Positions 1-11,545 of a DNA stretch of 64,000 nucleotides are shown here, in pieces. Location: NCBI GenBank assembly GCA_028023455.1, contig JAQFVV010012510.1, positions 2,831,420 to 2,895,419 on the forward strand, read 5' to 3'. Position 1 is the first letter of the stretch. Each line of letters starts with the position of its first letter. The position numbers were made by a program, and so were the translations under genes. A model generated the notes under the pieces. The model searched no databases. It was not told the origin of the DNA and saw only the letters and a program-made list of their open reading frames with translations. The stretch comes from Epiperipatus broadwayi (lineage: Eukaryota; Onychophora; Udeonychophora; Euonychophora; Peripatidae).

Positions 1-3000
1 GAGACAACACTAAAGACCTCAAATGCAAATGAATTAGAATTCTTTAAATATATCAGATTTAAGATGATGATAGATGATGTGCAGTAAATATAAGATAAAG
101 TGCAGCTCCCAAAATAATATTAATTAAAATATTCTTCTGAAGTACTAATATTGTTAATCTGATATTGCATAATCTTTAATCTGAAAGATATACCGATAAT
201 TTTAAAAAAATAAACTTTTAACTAAGTATTTAATTAGGTATCTGCTATAATGCAATTATCTGTCTTTATGATTCAATATGAGAATCATTTACTTTAACAT
301 AGCTTTTTTTTTATTTTCAAGACAATATTAACTATATTTAATTAACTTAGAATATTCTTGTAAATTTCTGATATGAAGATTTAATAACTTTTACATTTTT
401 AAGATTTTGTGAACTTGGAACCCAAGACAATAATATATTCTCATATAAAAGTAAAACATACAAAACAAAATTTTTGGAATAATAATAATTTGGTTTATTA
501 ATAATGAGAAGAAATGTTTACAAATGTAGTAGAATACAAACAGTGCCAATACCGCACCAAGATTTAATATAATTATTTGGACTCTTAACAGTTTTATTTA
601 ACTTACATTAATACACTTAATAACCGACAAAGGTTATTCAATATTGCTTTCTTTTAATAATTACATTTTTCTCAAAAAATACCTTAAACTTTAATTATCA
701 TATGTATTTAATAAGCACACTACTATTCTTCTTTAATAGACTAATTGATAACATTATTGTGTCATCTACTAATCAGAATAACACACAGAACTATGTTTAT
801 ATTGAAAACCCTAAGCTTAATTTTATACTCCTCAACTTAACAAACGCTAAGTTGGAATAAGCATATTCAGCAATAGTTTTTAAAAATATCATCACTAGTT
901 TCACGGATATAACTAATATCATAGCTAGATATATGTTAAATCAGATTAAGCTAATATTAAAATTAAACTAAATTAAGTGTATGGGGCAATCATTCATCAG
1001 AGATCAGTTATACTTTTTTTAAATAACTTTAGTCCACATAAAATTATTCCCTCAATGTTTTAAAGATAATGATGTAACAGACAAATCCAGCGGCTAAATT
1101 CTGGATGAAAATATTAAATTAGTGTGTGTGTGAATTGCCACTTATACCATATGCATATTTAACATACTTTAAAATAAATATAACTTTTGTTGGTTAGCTT
1201 GTGCGTGATAAAACTATCATAGCAACACAATTCAAACATTAATACACCTATGAACCTTAAATTAGCTACAACTACCTGAAGAAATACATTTCCTCAAACA
1301 AGCATATCTTGTCATCACAAATTTAAAACAAATGCAACATCACCTACTATGGTGGAATTAGCATTAAGTCATCATGAATGATAGGCAAAAAATATAAAAA
1401 AATACTAGGCTCCTCAGAGCTGGATAAGAATATGGTGGCTTCCAAAAATACCTAACTTCGAGGCAGAAACAAAGATGTCTGGAATTCGTTTACAGTACAT
1501 CTAGGAACAGGAAAACACACCAGAAAAGCACAATCCTCTCTCTTGGGATTTTGAATGTTTATAAATGTGATCATCATCACTGAAAATACAATACAATAAC
1601 CCTCCTTTGGGGACAAGCACTATCAAATCATGGAAATACAATACAATAAGGATGGAGGATTTATCTACTCCATAAAGCATATTCAAAAGTTATGAACTAA
1701 GTCTAACTCTATGAGGCTAACAAATACTAACTAATAGCAAGATATATAATTCACTTAAACTAACTAAGTTATTTCTAAGAAATTTATAAAAATAATGCAA
1801 AATATATATCCAATGTTCGAACCAACAAAGCAAACTATGTGTCAAATGACTACTGTAGAAAATACTTTAAACTTAAATGCATATAAAATTCTAGGCAAGG
1901 CACAATGCACACATAACAAAATATTAAATGCTAAAAATATAGTAACTAGTGGATTTTTAAAATTGTAAATTAAATGCAAGAATATTTACTTCTTGATGAA
2001 TATAAAATATCTGTAATTATTATTAATATAACATTCATAAAACAAATGAATGGATATTCTTTGATAAACTTCTTTAGTAAATTTAAAAATAAAAATTGAG
2101 TAAAACATCCCATTTACATGAAAATAAGACTGTGATATTTAAATCTCCATAAATAAAATTATTAAATAGAAACTAGCTAGTGTAATGCTTGATAAATAAA
2201 CTAAATCTACTTAAGAATGGCAAAAAACATTTGCTCCTTCAAATAAACCTATTTCATTTTAAAATTATAACCCTAGTTTACCTGTATATTTATGCAAAAA
2301 GTGTTACAAAAAAAAATAATAGCATAAATATTTTTATGGTTTCATTCTTTTTTAAAACCAATAACACAGACCATAAAAAAAAAATAATAATACATTAACT
2401 CAAGTTTATATTTCAGCTCCGTAATGGTTTTTCCATATAATAATGTGTAGACAATTGATCCAGGTTAAGATATCTATCCGAATTCAAAGCTTCAATTAAT
2501 ACATTTATAAACATGGCAATGATTTTCAAATGAAAGTGTTTAATAGTTCCTTAATGATATTTTTTTAAAACAATTTTTAAAAAAAGAAACTTAAATAATA
2601 AGATTAAGCCGGCATGAAACAAAATAAATTCTTCAGCTGAACACACTTTAATTTATTTATAGGCTCCCAAGTTCAAAATTGCATATAATAATAATAAGAA
2701 TATCTTTCTATCTGAATTTCTTTATCCTCCTTTAGGAAAACACTTCTTTTGAAATATGGTTTTTCTTAAGTACTTTTCCTAATAATATTCCAAGACGTAC
2801 TTTTTTTTAATTAATTTCCTTTGCTTACTTTTAAATATGAGAGTAAAAAAATTTTTTTACTGTTCAAGATATTTCTCTGTTTATATGTTATAATTAATGC
2901 CATAAAGTTATTTTTAAATACTGGCAAGTATGGCCATTTATAATGTACCCAATAACTATAAACTCATTATTAATCCTTACAAATTGCTTTAAAGTTTTAT

Positions 3001-4550
3001 TTCCAAATACGTATCCTTTCTTACTGTGTAAATAAGAATTATCCTTTAAAATGTATATATTATCTGTTTGTGTTTAGCTAAACAAATCATTTTCATATAT
3101 GTCAAGATATAAGTAATAACTTTTCCTTTTTTTAAAAAAAAAAATCATTCTTTATAGTTTCACGGTAATCGAACATAGTAGCTTCTTTATAATGTTCTTT
3201 TTAAACTTAAAAAAAAAATTTCTCCTTTTTTTTACATATACTTTTAATCTAACAGGAAAAATAATTAGCATTTTACTTTCAAAATAGTTTAATAGAGCCA
3301 AACGCTTATCTATGGAAATGATTAATAGTTTGTTCCTTAACCTTACTTCCAAGTAAAGAAAAATAAATAAGTTAAAGTCATTTAATATGTGAGATGCTTT
3401 ATTTATTCTAGACATTTTATCTATAATTTCTATGCCTCGACTTAAATTCAAATTGTCAGAAAAACAGATTACCTTTTCTTTTTAGCCCTTCAACATTACA
3501 GGATGATTTTAAATATTTTAAACATACTTGTATTTTTTTTAGAAATATCAAGTTCTTTAAAAAAAATTACTTTTATTAACAAAATTTTTAATATCCAGCA
3601 CCAGTTAAATCAAAACAAGATCAGCCCCTGGATGGTCCCTCGATCTCCATTTTATCTCACAATTTTTCATCCACCTACAATTCATTTAAAAACCAATAAA
3701 AACTATTTTTATTAAATTTTACTATTCTGACAAACCAGCTGCGAAATCAATCTACTGACGTAATCAATATAATTTTCCCATACCACGTGACCTTCAGCTG
3801 CAAAGTCAAAATTTTATTATTAACAAATATTGTGCAATAATTTTTATTTAATGATATTTTATACAACCCAATAGTAATAAATATAAAATTTAAAGTTATA
3901 CCCTTTATTAAACCCTTAAATATTACATTAAAAATAATTTTATCCACACATTTGCTTTATATACTTATTTTAATCAATATGAGAGCTAAATTATTATTTT
4001 TTATTATGTTTCCATATCTATGCATGCACATATTCTCACATACGTCTGGTCTTACATTAATTGTTTAAAATTATTTTTAGAATTACAACAATAAAATGTT
4101 AACAATTATTTAATTTAACTAACTTTTATAACAGGAATGCTAAACTACAAAACTAATAACAAATATTCTTATTTCCCTTTTAATAAAAACTTACATATCA
4201 TTTTTTTTTAATTTATTACTTAGTTATTCCAACTTAATAATAATATCTTATTATTATTATTTAGACATTAGAATGGATTATACGGTAGTTATTTTAGAAT
4301 ACATTTAATACTATTTATCAATTCACAATTATTTTTTAACAATTGCTTATGTTAAATTATCACCTAACATTCCTTGTCAAACCAACTGACATTATTAAAA
4401 TATTTAGATTATCCTATTTTAATAATTAACTAAGTTAATTTTCATTTTTATCATCATTATTTTTTTTTAAATCCGAAATTTTAAACAAAAAGTTAAGTTA
4501 AGATAACCTTGATTACCTCTTGGAACTAAGTGACACTTCAGTTAGGTACA
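1..4550. other. AT-rich stretch without recognisable gene
   Basis: I see no coding region, RNA gene or clear repeat family here. Open frames are short, low-complexity and rich in Lys, Asn, Ile and Phe, as expected by chance at this base composition. The only structure noticed is a short direct repeat of a CAATACAATAA motif near 1588 and 1636. Confidence 0.6.
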
Positions 4551-4584
4551 ATATATATATATATATATATATATTTAGTTTTAA

Positions 4585-4627
<43 letters not shown>
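4551..4627. repeat. (TA)n microsatellites
   Basis: Two TA dinucleotide runs, about 4551-4573 and 4591-4627, separated by a short unique stretch. They abut the foldback repeat that follows. Confidence 0.9.
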
Positions 4628-4629
<2 letters not shown>

Positions 4630-4820
4630 GTTTGAGATTAAAACTCATAATACCATACAATAAATATTTAAAATACTTCTAACCAAGCATAAGTCAAAAT
4701 TTACCAAGATTAAAGTGGCCACTGCCACTTTATTCTTGGTAAATTGTAACATATACTTGGTTATAGAGTATTTTAAATATTTATTGTAATGATGTTAGGA
4801 GTTTAAATCTCGAATGTTAT
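4625..4820. repeat. Foldback (MITE-like) repeat
   Basis: The two halves are near-perfect inverted copies: about 4625-4718 pairs with 4719-4820, with the centre of symmetry at GTGGCCACTGCCAC. Shared blocks include ACAATAAATATTTAAAATAC and AATTTACCAAGA with their complements. The arms make up almost the whole element, there is no coding capacity, and it sits in TA repeats. A non-autonomous foldback element is the simplest reading; the superfamily is unknown. Confidence 0.75.
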
Positions 4821-6925
4821 TTATATATTAAGCACCATTCTATTATATATATATTGCAGCAATATTGATCTTCAGATTAATAATATGTATATGGAATGTA
4901 AAAATGTAACCCCTATGCAATTTATTAAATAAATTAAAAATTCAATTTAGTCACTGCTATAAAACTTTAATTTATTAATTAGTACATGGTCTTTGACTTA
5001 TGAAGTCAAAATTTTTCTGATGTTTACAAATGCTAATGCAGTGGCCTTTAGATATTTTATTGCCCTTGTTCAATTGGCTTAAGTACAGAATTGTTAGGTC
5101 CACGTAAAATGTGTGTAAAATTATATAGATATTCAATGATGGCAATGTCACTTACTCCACTCGATCAACTAGTGAAGTATCGAGATGTTTGGAATTAAAA
5201 CTCTTTAGCAGCTAAACAGCATAATATAAATTAACTTTTTTTCCAGAACGGAATATAGTTGAATTGTTAACAGAAATTTGATGTGCTTTTAAACAATTCA
5301 AATGAATAGTCGTAGCTTTTTTTTTTACTAGAAAAATGCAGAAAAGGATTTGAGAAAAGATGCGATTTGTATATTTATTTTGTTGGTCTTCGCATTTTAC
5401 TCAGTTTGTCTTAAAGATTTATAGCAATGCTTGAAAACATTGGATTGTCCACTAAAGTTATTTATTCTATAAGATAGCATGATATGAAGTATTATCACTA
5501 ATGAGATAAAATTTGAGGTATTTGAAATTAAAATTGATGACAAACATAATGTCAGTCTTATCTTTATTTTCTATCTTTGTGATCAAACGGGACTTGCTGG
5601 TGGAGACTTTAATTTAAATTAATTAAAAGTAAAAAAAATGTTTTCTACTATTCTAGACTTAGGAGAACCTGATAATAATGCTAGTTTAGATCAATTCAAT
5701 GATTCATTTGCATAATGTTATTAGAAGTTTCAAATTCAACCTATAAAAGATTTATTTTAATAATTAATATTTAAAACATTTATTCAGTGATGAGGAAAAA
5801 ATACTAGAGAATTTTAACTTACAAACAGGTTGAGAAAGAGAAATAATTAAAATATGTTAATAGACTTAGCTGTTGAGGTGTAACTTTAGACTCTAATATT
5901 TGAAAAGTAGGATATTTCATCATATTAATATAACTTCTTCACTTTAATTAGCTATATATAATGTTATCACTTTTTTTAATTTATAATATAAAAATAAATA
6001 TGAAATTACTATTAATGTAATGTGAAGGCTCCAAAAAGTTTTATAAGATGTTTTGTAATATTCTAAAAACGATGACAATAAAATCAATTGGTATATCTTT
6101 CAAGATTTCTAGACATGATGATATTAAACATATTATTATAAGATCATTTTGCACATTGAATTGTGAATAGAAGTGAATAAATAATAAGAATTTTTTAAAA
6201 GAAAAATTATAATGAACTACAAGGCAGTTTTTAAAAAGTTCCTCATAACATTATAAAAATTATTTTAAAAACATTCTAAAAAAGTGAAAATTAATGGCTT
6301 TTATTTAAAAGGTATTCTGATAATACAATGAAAAAATATAATCAGAAAAAATATGTATACTCTTTGAAACTAATTTTAAAGGTAAATAAGCAATGGATTG
6401 TCTAGTTTTAGATTTTTGAATATTTCTCTGAATCATACGATATCAATGAGTATATTTTTATGAATACATACGCAATTTTATCCCAGATAGTGAGCTCAAT
6501 TGTTTCCTCAAAATATCTCATAAATCTCAAAATCTTGTATAAAAAAACAAGCAGTTGTAATAATTTCCTATGGCAATAATAAAAAAATAATTCACTATCC
6601 TATATTCAAATATACAAAAAATGTCAAAAAAATTTATTTCAAAATAATTAAGATTAAAGCTGAAAAATAAAAAATAATGATTAATCAATAAACATATTAT
6701 TGAGTATATTATAATCAAAACAAAATTGCTAATCTATCTATAAATTTAATGTATAATAAAAATATTCCACTTGTTATAATTTGAATAAAAATAAACTAAA
6801 AAACAATAATTTATAGTCGCCATTTTGACCTCTAAATCAACAAGTTTAATCCTTGTTAAAATATTTAAATAAATATTAAAATTTTCGTATATATAGATAT
6901 AATCAGTTTTTGCAATTTTGGCCAA
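4821..6925. other. AT-rich stretch without recognisable gene
   Basis: No coding, RNA or repeat feature could be supported. Short open frames here are low-complexity. Confidence 0.55.
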
Positions 6926-7556
6926 TATCCATGGATCATCTCAAAAGAAGAAAATAAATATTGATAATAATGAGTTAGAAAAAGTTTACAACTTCAAATA
7001 TCTTGTTCCGATTATTACTACAGATAGAAACATAATGAATACAATTAATCATAGAATTGAACTTGGTTGGAGGGCTTTTGGTAGAAATAATTTAATGTTA
7101 AAAGGAAATGTGTCTATGTGTTTGAAAAGGAAAGTTTTTAATAAATGTGTTACCAGTTCTTACTTACAGATCTCAGACTTGGACACTTAACAGAAGGGCA
7201 GTACAGAAACTTCAGATCATCCAACAAAGCATAAAGAGATATTTGTTAAGAGTAACAAGGAAAGATTGAAAACAAAACCCATGAATTAAAGAACAAACAG
7301 TTAGTTGTTAGTGATATCATTGATAGAATTAAGAGACTGAAGTGAAGTTGAGCTGGATATATTATGAGAAGAGATAGTAACAGATGAACAGTTGAAATCT
7401 TAAACAGTATTCCTAGCGATTATAAAAGACCTAGAAAGAGACCACGTGTGAGCTGGACGAATGAAATAAGAAAATATGCTGGGATGATGTGGATAAGATG
7501 GATTTAACTTGGAGAGACCTTCATCTGGCAATGGATCGATAATGGTTGATAATGAT
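6926..7556 (+). mobile_element. RTE-type LINE copy D, 5'-truncated, dead
   Basis: This is the 3' end of the same non-LTR retrotransposon seen in full at 8004-11093, here on the plus strand. An open stretch (6918-7190) matches the end of that copy's reverse transcriptase, for example GWRAFGRNN and LKGN followed by MCLKRKVFNK. It is followed by a frame-broken C-terminal tail, and the copy ends in GGTTGATAATGATGATGATG, the typical short-repeat RTE tail. Stops and frameshifts make it non-functional. The 5' truncation is usual for LINE insertion. Confidence 0.85.
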
Positions 7557-7790
7557 GATGATGAATTTTGAAATAGTCATTCATTGGTAGGGTATATAAA
7601 TAAACATAAATACATCTTGAAATTTCCATAGATTATTAAATATTTTATTTTTGACGATTTAAATATGTACTATAAACGCAAGCTTTAAAATGTTGGATCT
7701 GTTTCATTCTATGATTGTAACATGACAACCGATTCAAATTATTTTTTCATTAAAACTTATAGATTTAAGTTCTAATATTTTTATAGATAT

Positions 7791-7945
7791 AATAAACACC
7801 TCCTTACTTCCCCATTCTTTTTAATTACACATAAAGATATAATAAAAGACAAATGAGCCCCAAGATGCATTTCATGCTGAATCAGCACTCATCAGTTGGC
7901 CCAGGTCACTATCTCTCATACATATCTTTATTATATGAAGAGTAT
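7791..7945 (-). repeat. Left arm of an interrupted foldback repeat (hammerhead family 2)
   Basis: This arm is the reverse complement of 11389-11545 across about 150 bases, including the CCCCATTCTTTTTAA, AAGATATAATAA and GATGCATTTC blocks. The RTE LINE at 8004-11093 lies between the arms, so the foldback element existed first. The arm contains a minus-strand hammerhead-like motif. A partial second copy of the CACTCATCAGTTG block follows at about 7951. Confidence 0.8.
7855..7907 (-). ncRNA. Hammerhead ribozyme motif, family 2 (imperfect)
   Basis: Read on the minus strand: stem I inner CCAA (7899-7896) with UUGG (7863-7860); core CUGAUGA (7895-7889); stem II UGCUG/CAGCA with a 3-base loop (7888-7874); GAAA (7873-7870); a self-complementary AUGCAU stem III; and AUC as cleavage site. 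The distal stem I, GACC against GGCU, pairs only partly, so this copy is probably weaker than the one at 11416-11467. Core residues are all consistent with the hammerhead consensus CUGANGA...GAAA...NUH. Confidence 0.6.
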
Positions 7946-8016
7946 AAAGCACTCATCAGTTGTTCCAAGTCACTATCTCTCATATATATATATATGTATA
8001 TATATCATCATCATCA

Positions 8017-8283
8017 TCAACCATTATCAATCCACTGCAGGATGAAAGTCTCTCCAAGCTTAATCCATCTTCTCCGATCTTTAGCCTCCCTTTTCCCCAA
8101 CACCCCTGCACACTTTCTTATTTCATCCATCCATCTCACATGTGGTCTCTTTCTGGGTCTTTTACAATCTCTTGGAATCCAGTTTAAAATTTCAATTGTC
8201 CATCTATTATCATTTCTTCTAGTAATATGTCCAGCCCAACTCCATTTCAATCTTTTAATTTTTTTCAATAAGGTCAGTAACAC
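8017..8283 (-). pseudogene. C-terminal tail of RTE copy A
   Basis: An 88-codon open frame in the same orientation as the reverse transcriptase but in a shifted frame. It carries the conserved RTE C-terminal pattern: KRLKWSWAGHITRR, the KRPRKRPHVRWMDE block, and an end in LGETFILQWIDNG just before the CATCATC tail. The function of this tail in RTE proteins is not well defined. It is separated from the RT by broken frame between 8284 and 8438. Confidence 0.8.
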
Positions 8284-8438
8284 CTGTTTGTTGTCTTACC
8301 CATACATTGCATTTTCGATCTCTTCTTGTTACTCCCAACATACATCTCTCCATACTCCTTTGAGTTGTCTGAAGTCTCTGTATTGCTCTTCTATTAAGTG
8401 TCCAAGTCTCATATCCGTAAGTAAGAACTGGTAAAAAC

Positions 8439-10198
8439 TCATTTGTTAAAAACCATTCTTTTCAAACACATAGGCATATTTCCTTTTAGTATCAAGTTAT
8501 TTCTACCAAAAGCACTCCAACCAAGTTTAATTCTATGATTAATTTCCTCCATTATGTTTCCATCTGTATTAATAATCTGACCTAGGTATTTGTAACTGTT
8601 AACTTCTTCTAATTCTTCACAATCAATCTTTATTTTCATATTTTGAGCAAATCGATTAAACATTACTTTAGTCTTTTTAACATTTATTTTTAGTCCTACT
8701 TTTCTACTTTCATCTGCTAACTCCTGCAACATTTCCTGCAGCTCTGAAGCATTATTTGCAAAAACAACTACTTCATCTGCAAAATCTAAATGACTTAAAT
8801 ACTCTCCATTTACTTTCATTCCTTTAGTTTCCCATTTTAATCCACAAAATACTTCTTGCAGCACTGCTGTAAAAAGTTTTGGAGATATGGAGTCACCTTG
8901 CCTTACACCTTTCTCAATGTTGATTTTTCCAGTATCATTATGTAATCTAATTGTTGCTGTTGCATTTTTATAAATATTCTTTAAAATATGACAATATCCT
9001 GGATCTATACCTTGATGATCCAATGCTTTAATCACTGAAGAATTCCAGTATCATTATGTAATCTAATTGTTGCTGTTGCATTTTTATAAATATTCTTTAA
9101 AATATGACAATATCCTGGATCTATACCTTGATGATCCAATGCTTTAATCACTGAAGAAATGTGTATAGAATCGAATGCCTTTTCATAATCTACAAATCCA
9201 AAACATAATGACAACTCATATTCATTTGTCCTTTCTATGACTTCTCTCAATACCTGGATATGATCTATTGTACTAAAACCACTTTTAAATCCAGCTTGTT
9301 CTTTTGGTTGGTGGAAATCCAAAGTTCTCTGTAGACGAGTTGTAATTATCTTGGTAAAAATTTTATATAAAACTGATAAAAGGCTGATAGGTCTGTAATT
9401 TCTAATATCTTCTTTATCACCTTTTTTAAATATTAATATTATTACTGCATTCTTCCAATCTTCCGGTACATCTTTATCATTTAGACATTTGGTATATAAC
9501 TTTGCTAAAATTGTTTCTATTTCTTCACCTCCTTCTTTTAATATATCAATTATAATTCCATCATTTCCTGGAGCCTTTCCTTTCTTCATACATTTAATTG
9601 CATGTCTCACTTCTTTATTTAAAATTCTGGGCAATTCAGAAGATATAATAGATATAGGAGGTACTTGTTCTTTATTATTATATAATTCTTGATAAAAATC
9701 TTCTACCAATTTCATGATGTCATCTCTCTTTTTAGTAATAATTCCATCTTTTTTTCTTATTGCAGATATAAATTTCCTACCAATACCAAAATGTTGTTTA
9801 ACATTCTTGAGACTTTTATTTTCTTCTACAGCTTTCCTTGCTATTTCACAGTTATACTTTCTTATATCATTTTCAACTCTTTTCCGTACCATTTTACAAA
9901 ATTCAAGATATTCAATTCTTTTTAATACATCATTTTTATATATGTTCATATTCCTTCTTTTCTTCATAAATTCTCTAGTCTCAGTAGAAATTTTATTAGT
10001 CAATTGCTGCTTTTTTCTACCAGCTATCTTTGTTGCAGTTTTTAAAAGTGTATCAGTTATTTTCATATTAATTTCATTCAAATATGAATCATGTTCAAAA
10101 TCTCCTAACACTTGAAACCTATTTGTAAGTTCTAATTTAAATTCATTAGAATGTTTCTGAAGATTAGGAATATCAACTGTAAATATTGTTTTTCTCAA
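8439..10198 (-). pseudogene. Reverse transcriptase of RTE copy A, frame-broken
   Basis: Two open frames (10198-9032 and 9035-8439) together cover a LINE reverse transcriptase. The upstream part has GKAPGNDGI, NYRPISLLS and motif A, FVDYEKAFDS. The downstream part has motif B, GVRQGDSISPKLF, and motif C. Motif C reads LDFADEVVVFA, so the second Asp of the expected FADD pair is Glu, probably an inactivating change. The frames overlap in content: about 35 residues ending in the RLHNDTG block occur in both, because a 116-bp stretch is tandemly duplicated at 8927-9158. The family's role is target-primed reverse transcription; this copy should not work. Confidence 0.88.
8927..9158. repeat. 116-bp tandem duplication inside RTE copy A
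   Basis: The sequence starting TTCCAGTATCATTATG at 8927 recurs starting at 9043, an offset of 116, and the copies look essentially identical across the unit. Because 116 is not a multiple of three, it shifts the RT frame. Near-identity means the duplication is young compared with the insertion. Confidence 0.9.
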
Positions 10199-10199
10199 T

Positions 10200-11093
10200 A
10201 ATTTTTGTCTCTCTAGTTTTACATTAACACGTAACTTACACCTTACTAATCGATGATCACTTCCTGTGTTAAATTTATTAAGAACATTACAATCTTGGTA
10301 ATATGTATTTCCTGTTAGTCAAAATATAATCCAATTCTGCTGTACCTTCATTTGGATGCTTCCATGTCCATTTCCTTTTAATATTTTTCTCAAAAAATGA
10401 ATTCATAATATAAAGTTTTTCTTTTTCTGCAAACTCCACAAGTCTATGTCCTCTCTCATTTCTATTACCATAACCAAAATTACCTACAGCAATTTCATCT
10501 TTCATTTGTCTACCAATTCTAGCATTAAAGTCTCCCATAACAATTTTAAAATGTTGTTTACTCTGATCAAAAGCCTTTTGTACATCCATATAAAAATCTT
10601 CTACTATTTCATCACTATGAGAACTTGTTGGGGCATAAACCTGAATTATCTGCATTTGGTATCTGCTATTAAGTTGTATAACTAATCTTGCAACTCTTTC
10701 CGATACACCATCAATCTCCACAATATTGTTCTTCCACTTTTTATTGATAATGAATCCTACTCCACTTGTATTTCCAATATGTGTGCCTTTATAATAGAGT
10801 ATATGTCCACTTTTTAAATCAATTGTTTTTTCACCTTTTCTTCTAACTTCACAAAGTCCAATAATGTCCCATTTAATATAAGACAATTCTTCTTCTAATT
10901 CTTGCAATCTTCCTTCACTTGAAAGTGATCTGCAGTTGTAAGTACCTAAATAAAAAGTCATCATCAAATGGCAGCCTGGGTCCACAATCAGGAGATTCTT
11001 AACACCCTCCACCTTCGGCCACCAACCGCTGCCTTGGTTGGTGACTTTATAGCCTCCTGGGAATAAGGGCCATGCTTTATTTTTGTCTGTCAT
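10200..11093 (-). pseudogene. APE-like endonuclease domain of RTE copy A
   Basis: The open frame 11093-10287 (268 codons) has the exonuclease-endonuclease-phosphatase fold signature of LINE target-site nucleases. I see LGTYNCRSL near the start, the catalytic Glu in LCEVR, VYAPTSSH, MGDFNARIG and ELDYILTNR. The final catalytic GSDHRLV motif lies at about 10250 in another frame, so a frameshift near 10287 splits the domain. In an active element this enzyme nicks target DNA to prime reverse transcription. The start at MTDKNKAW precedes the domain by about 45 residues; the true start is uncertain. Confidence 0.85.
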
Positions 11094-11185
11094 AATTATA
11101 TATATGTATTGGAAAAATATTTATCATTTACACAAACATTCATTCTGCCTTATCCGGCACTGAGAAGAAAGACCATGGTGTTTCT

Positions 11186-11388
11186 TAATCTTAAACTCAT
11201 AAGTTGGCCTAGGGCACTATCTTGTATGAAGAGTATTTTTCATATAATAAATATCTTTATTATATGAAAAGTACTCTTCATATAAGATAGTGCCCTGGGC
11301 CAACTTATGAGTGCTGGTTCAGCATGAAATGCATCTTGGATGTCATTTGTCACTTATTATATCTTTATTTATATGATATACTTTTCAT
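11186..11388. repeat. Small palindrome with a mutated family-2 hammerhead
   Basis: Inverted arms (about 11197-11237 and 11262-11313) share AAGTTGGCC, GGGCACTATCTTG and ATGAAGAGTA blocks. The right arm continues into a plus-strand hammerhead-like stretch at about 11290-11345. Its core reads CUUAUGA instead of CUGAUGA, losing the invariant G5, so it is predicted dead. This lies directly outside the right arm of the interrupted foldback. Confidence 0.7.
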
Positions 11389-11545
11389 ATAATAAAGATA
11401 TATATGACAGATAGTGACCTGGGCTAACTGATGACTGCTGGTTCAGCACGAAATGCATCTTGGGGTCGTTTGTCTCTTATTATATCTTTATTTATGTGAA
11501 TTTAAAAAGAATGGGGTAGTATGAAGGTGTTTATTATATCTGTAA
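11389..11545 (+). repeat. Right arm of an interrupted foldback repeat (hammerhead family 2)
   Basis: Reverse complement of 7791-7945, separated from it by the inserted RTE LINE. It carries a plus-strand hammerhead motif at 11416-11467. Confidence 0.8.
11416..11467 (+). ncRNA. Hammerhead ribozyme motif, family 2
   Basis: Type-I layout: distal stem I GACC (11416-11419), bulge UGGG, inner stem I CUAA (11424-11427), core CUGAUGA (11428-11434), stem II UGCUG/CAGCA with loop GUU, GAAA (11450-11453), self-complementary AUGCAU stem III, cleavage after C11459 (AUC), then UUGG (11460-11463) and GGUC (11464-11467) closing stem I. The first stem II position is a C/C mismatch. All core residues match the consensus. 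In the known class the RNA cuts itself; activity here is inferred. Confidence 0.7.

Larger units (their letters stand above)
8004..11093 (-). mobile_element. RTE-type non-LTR retrotransposon copy A, near full length, dead
   Basis: A LINE of about 3.1 kb on the minus strand. In order it encodes an APE-like endonuclease (11093 to about 10200), a reverse transcriptase (10198-8439) and a C-terminal tail (8283-8017) ending in a CATCATCATCATC microsatellite (GATG on its own sense strand), as is usual for RTE elements. It is the longest of four copies in the window. TATATATGTAT occurs on both sides (near 7988 and 11096) and could be a target-site duplication, but it is low complexity. The element is inactive: at least one frameshift separates endonuclease from reverse transcriptase, a 116-bp duplication breaks the RT frame, and the RT catalytic motif is altered. 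Assignment to RTE rather than a neighbouring clade rests on layout and tail. Confidence 0.88.

Noticed and set aside
7853-8434. 193-codon plus-strand open frame
   Set aside because: Antisense shadow of the 3' end of the RTE element and of the hammerhead repeat.
9489-10115. Plus-strand open frames over the LINE
   Set aside because: Shadows of the minus-strand reverse transcriptase; hydrophobic text from complementing Lys/Glu codons.
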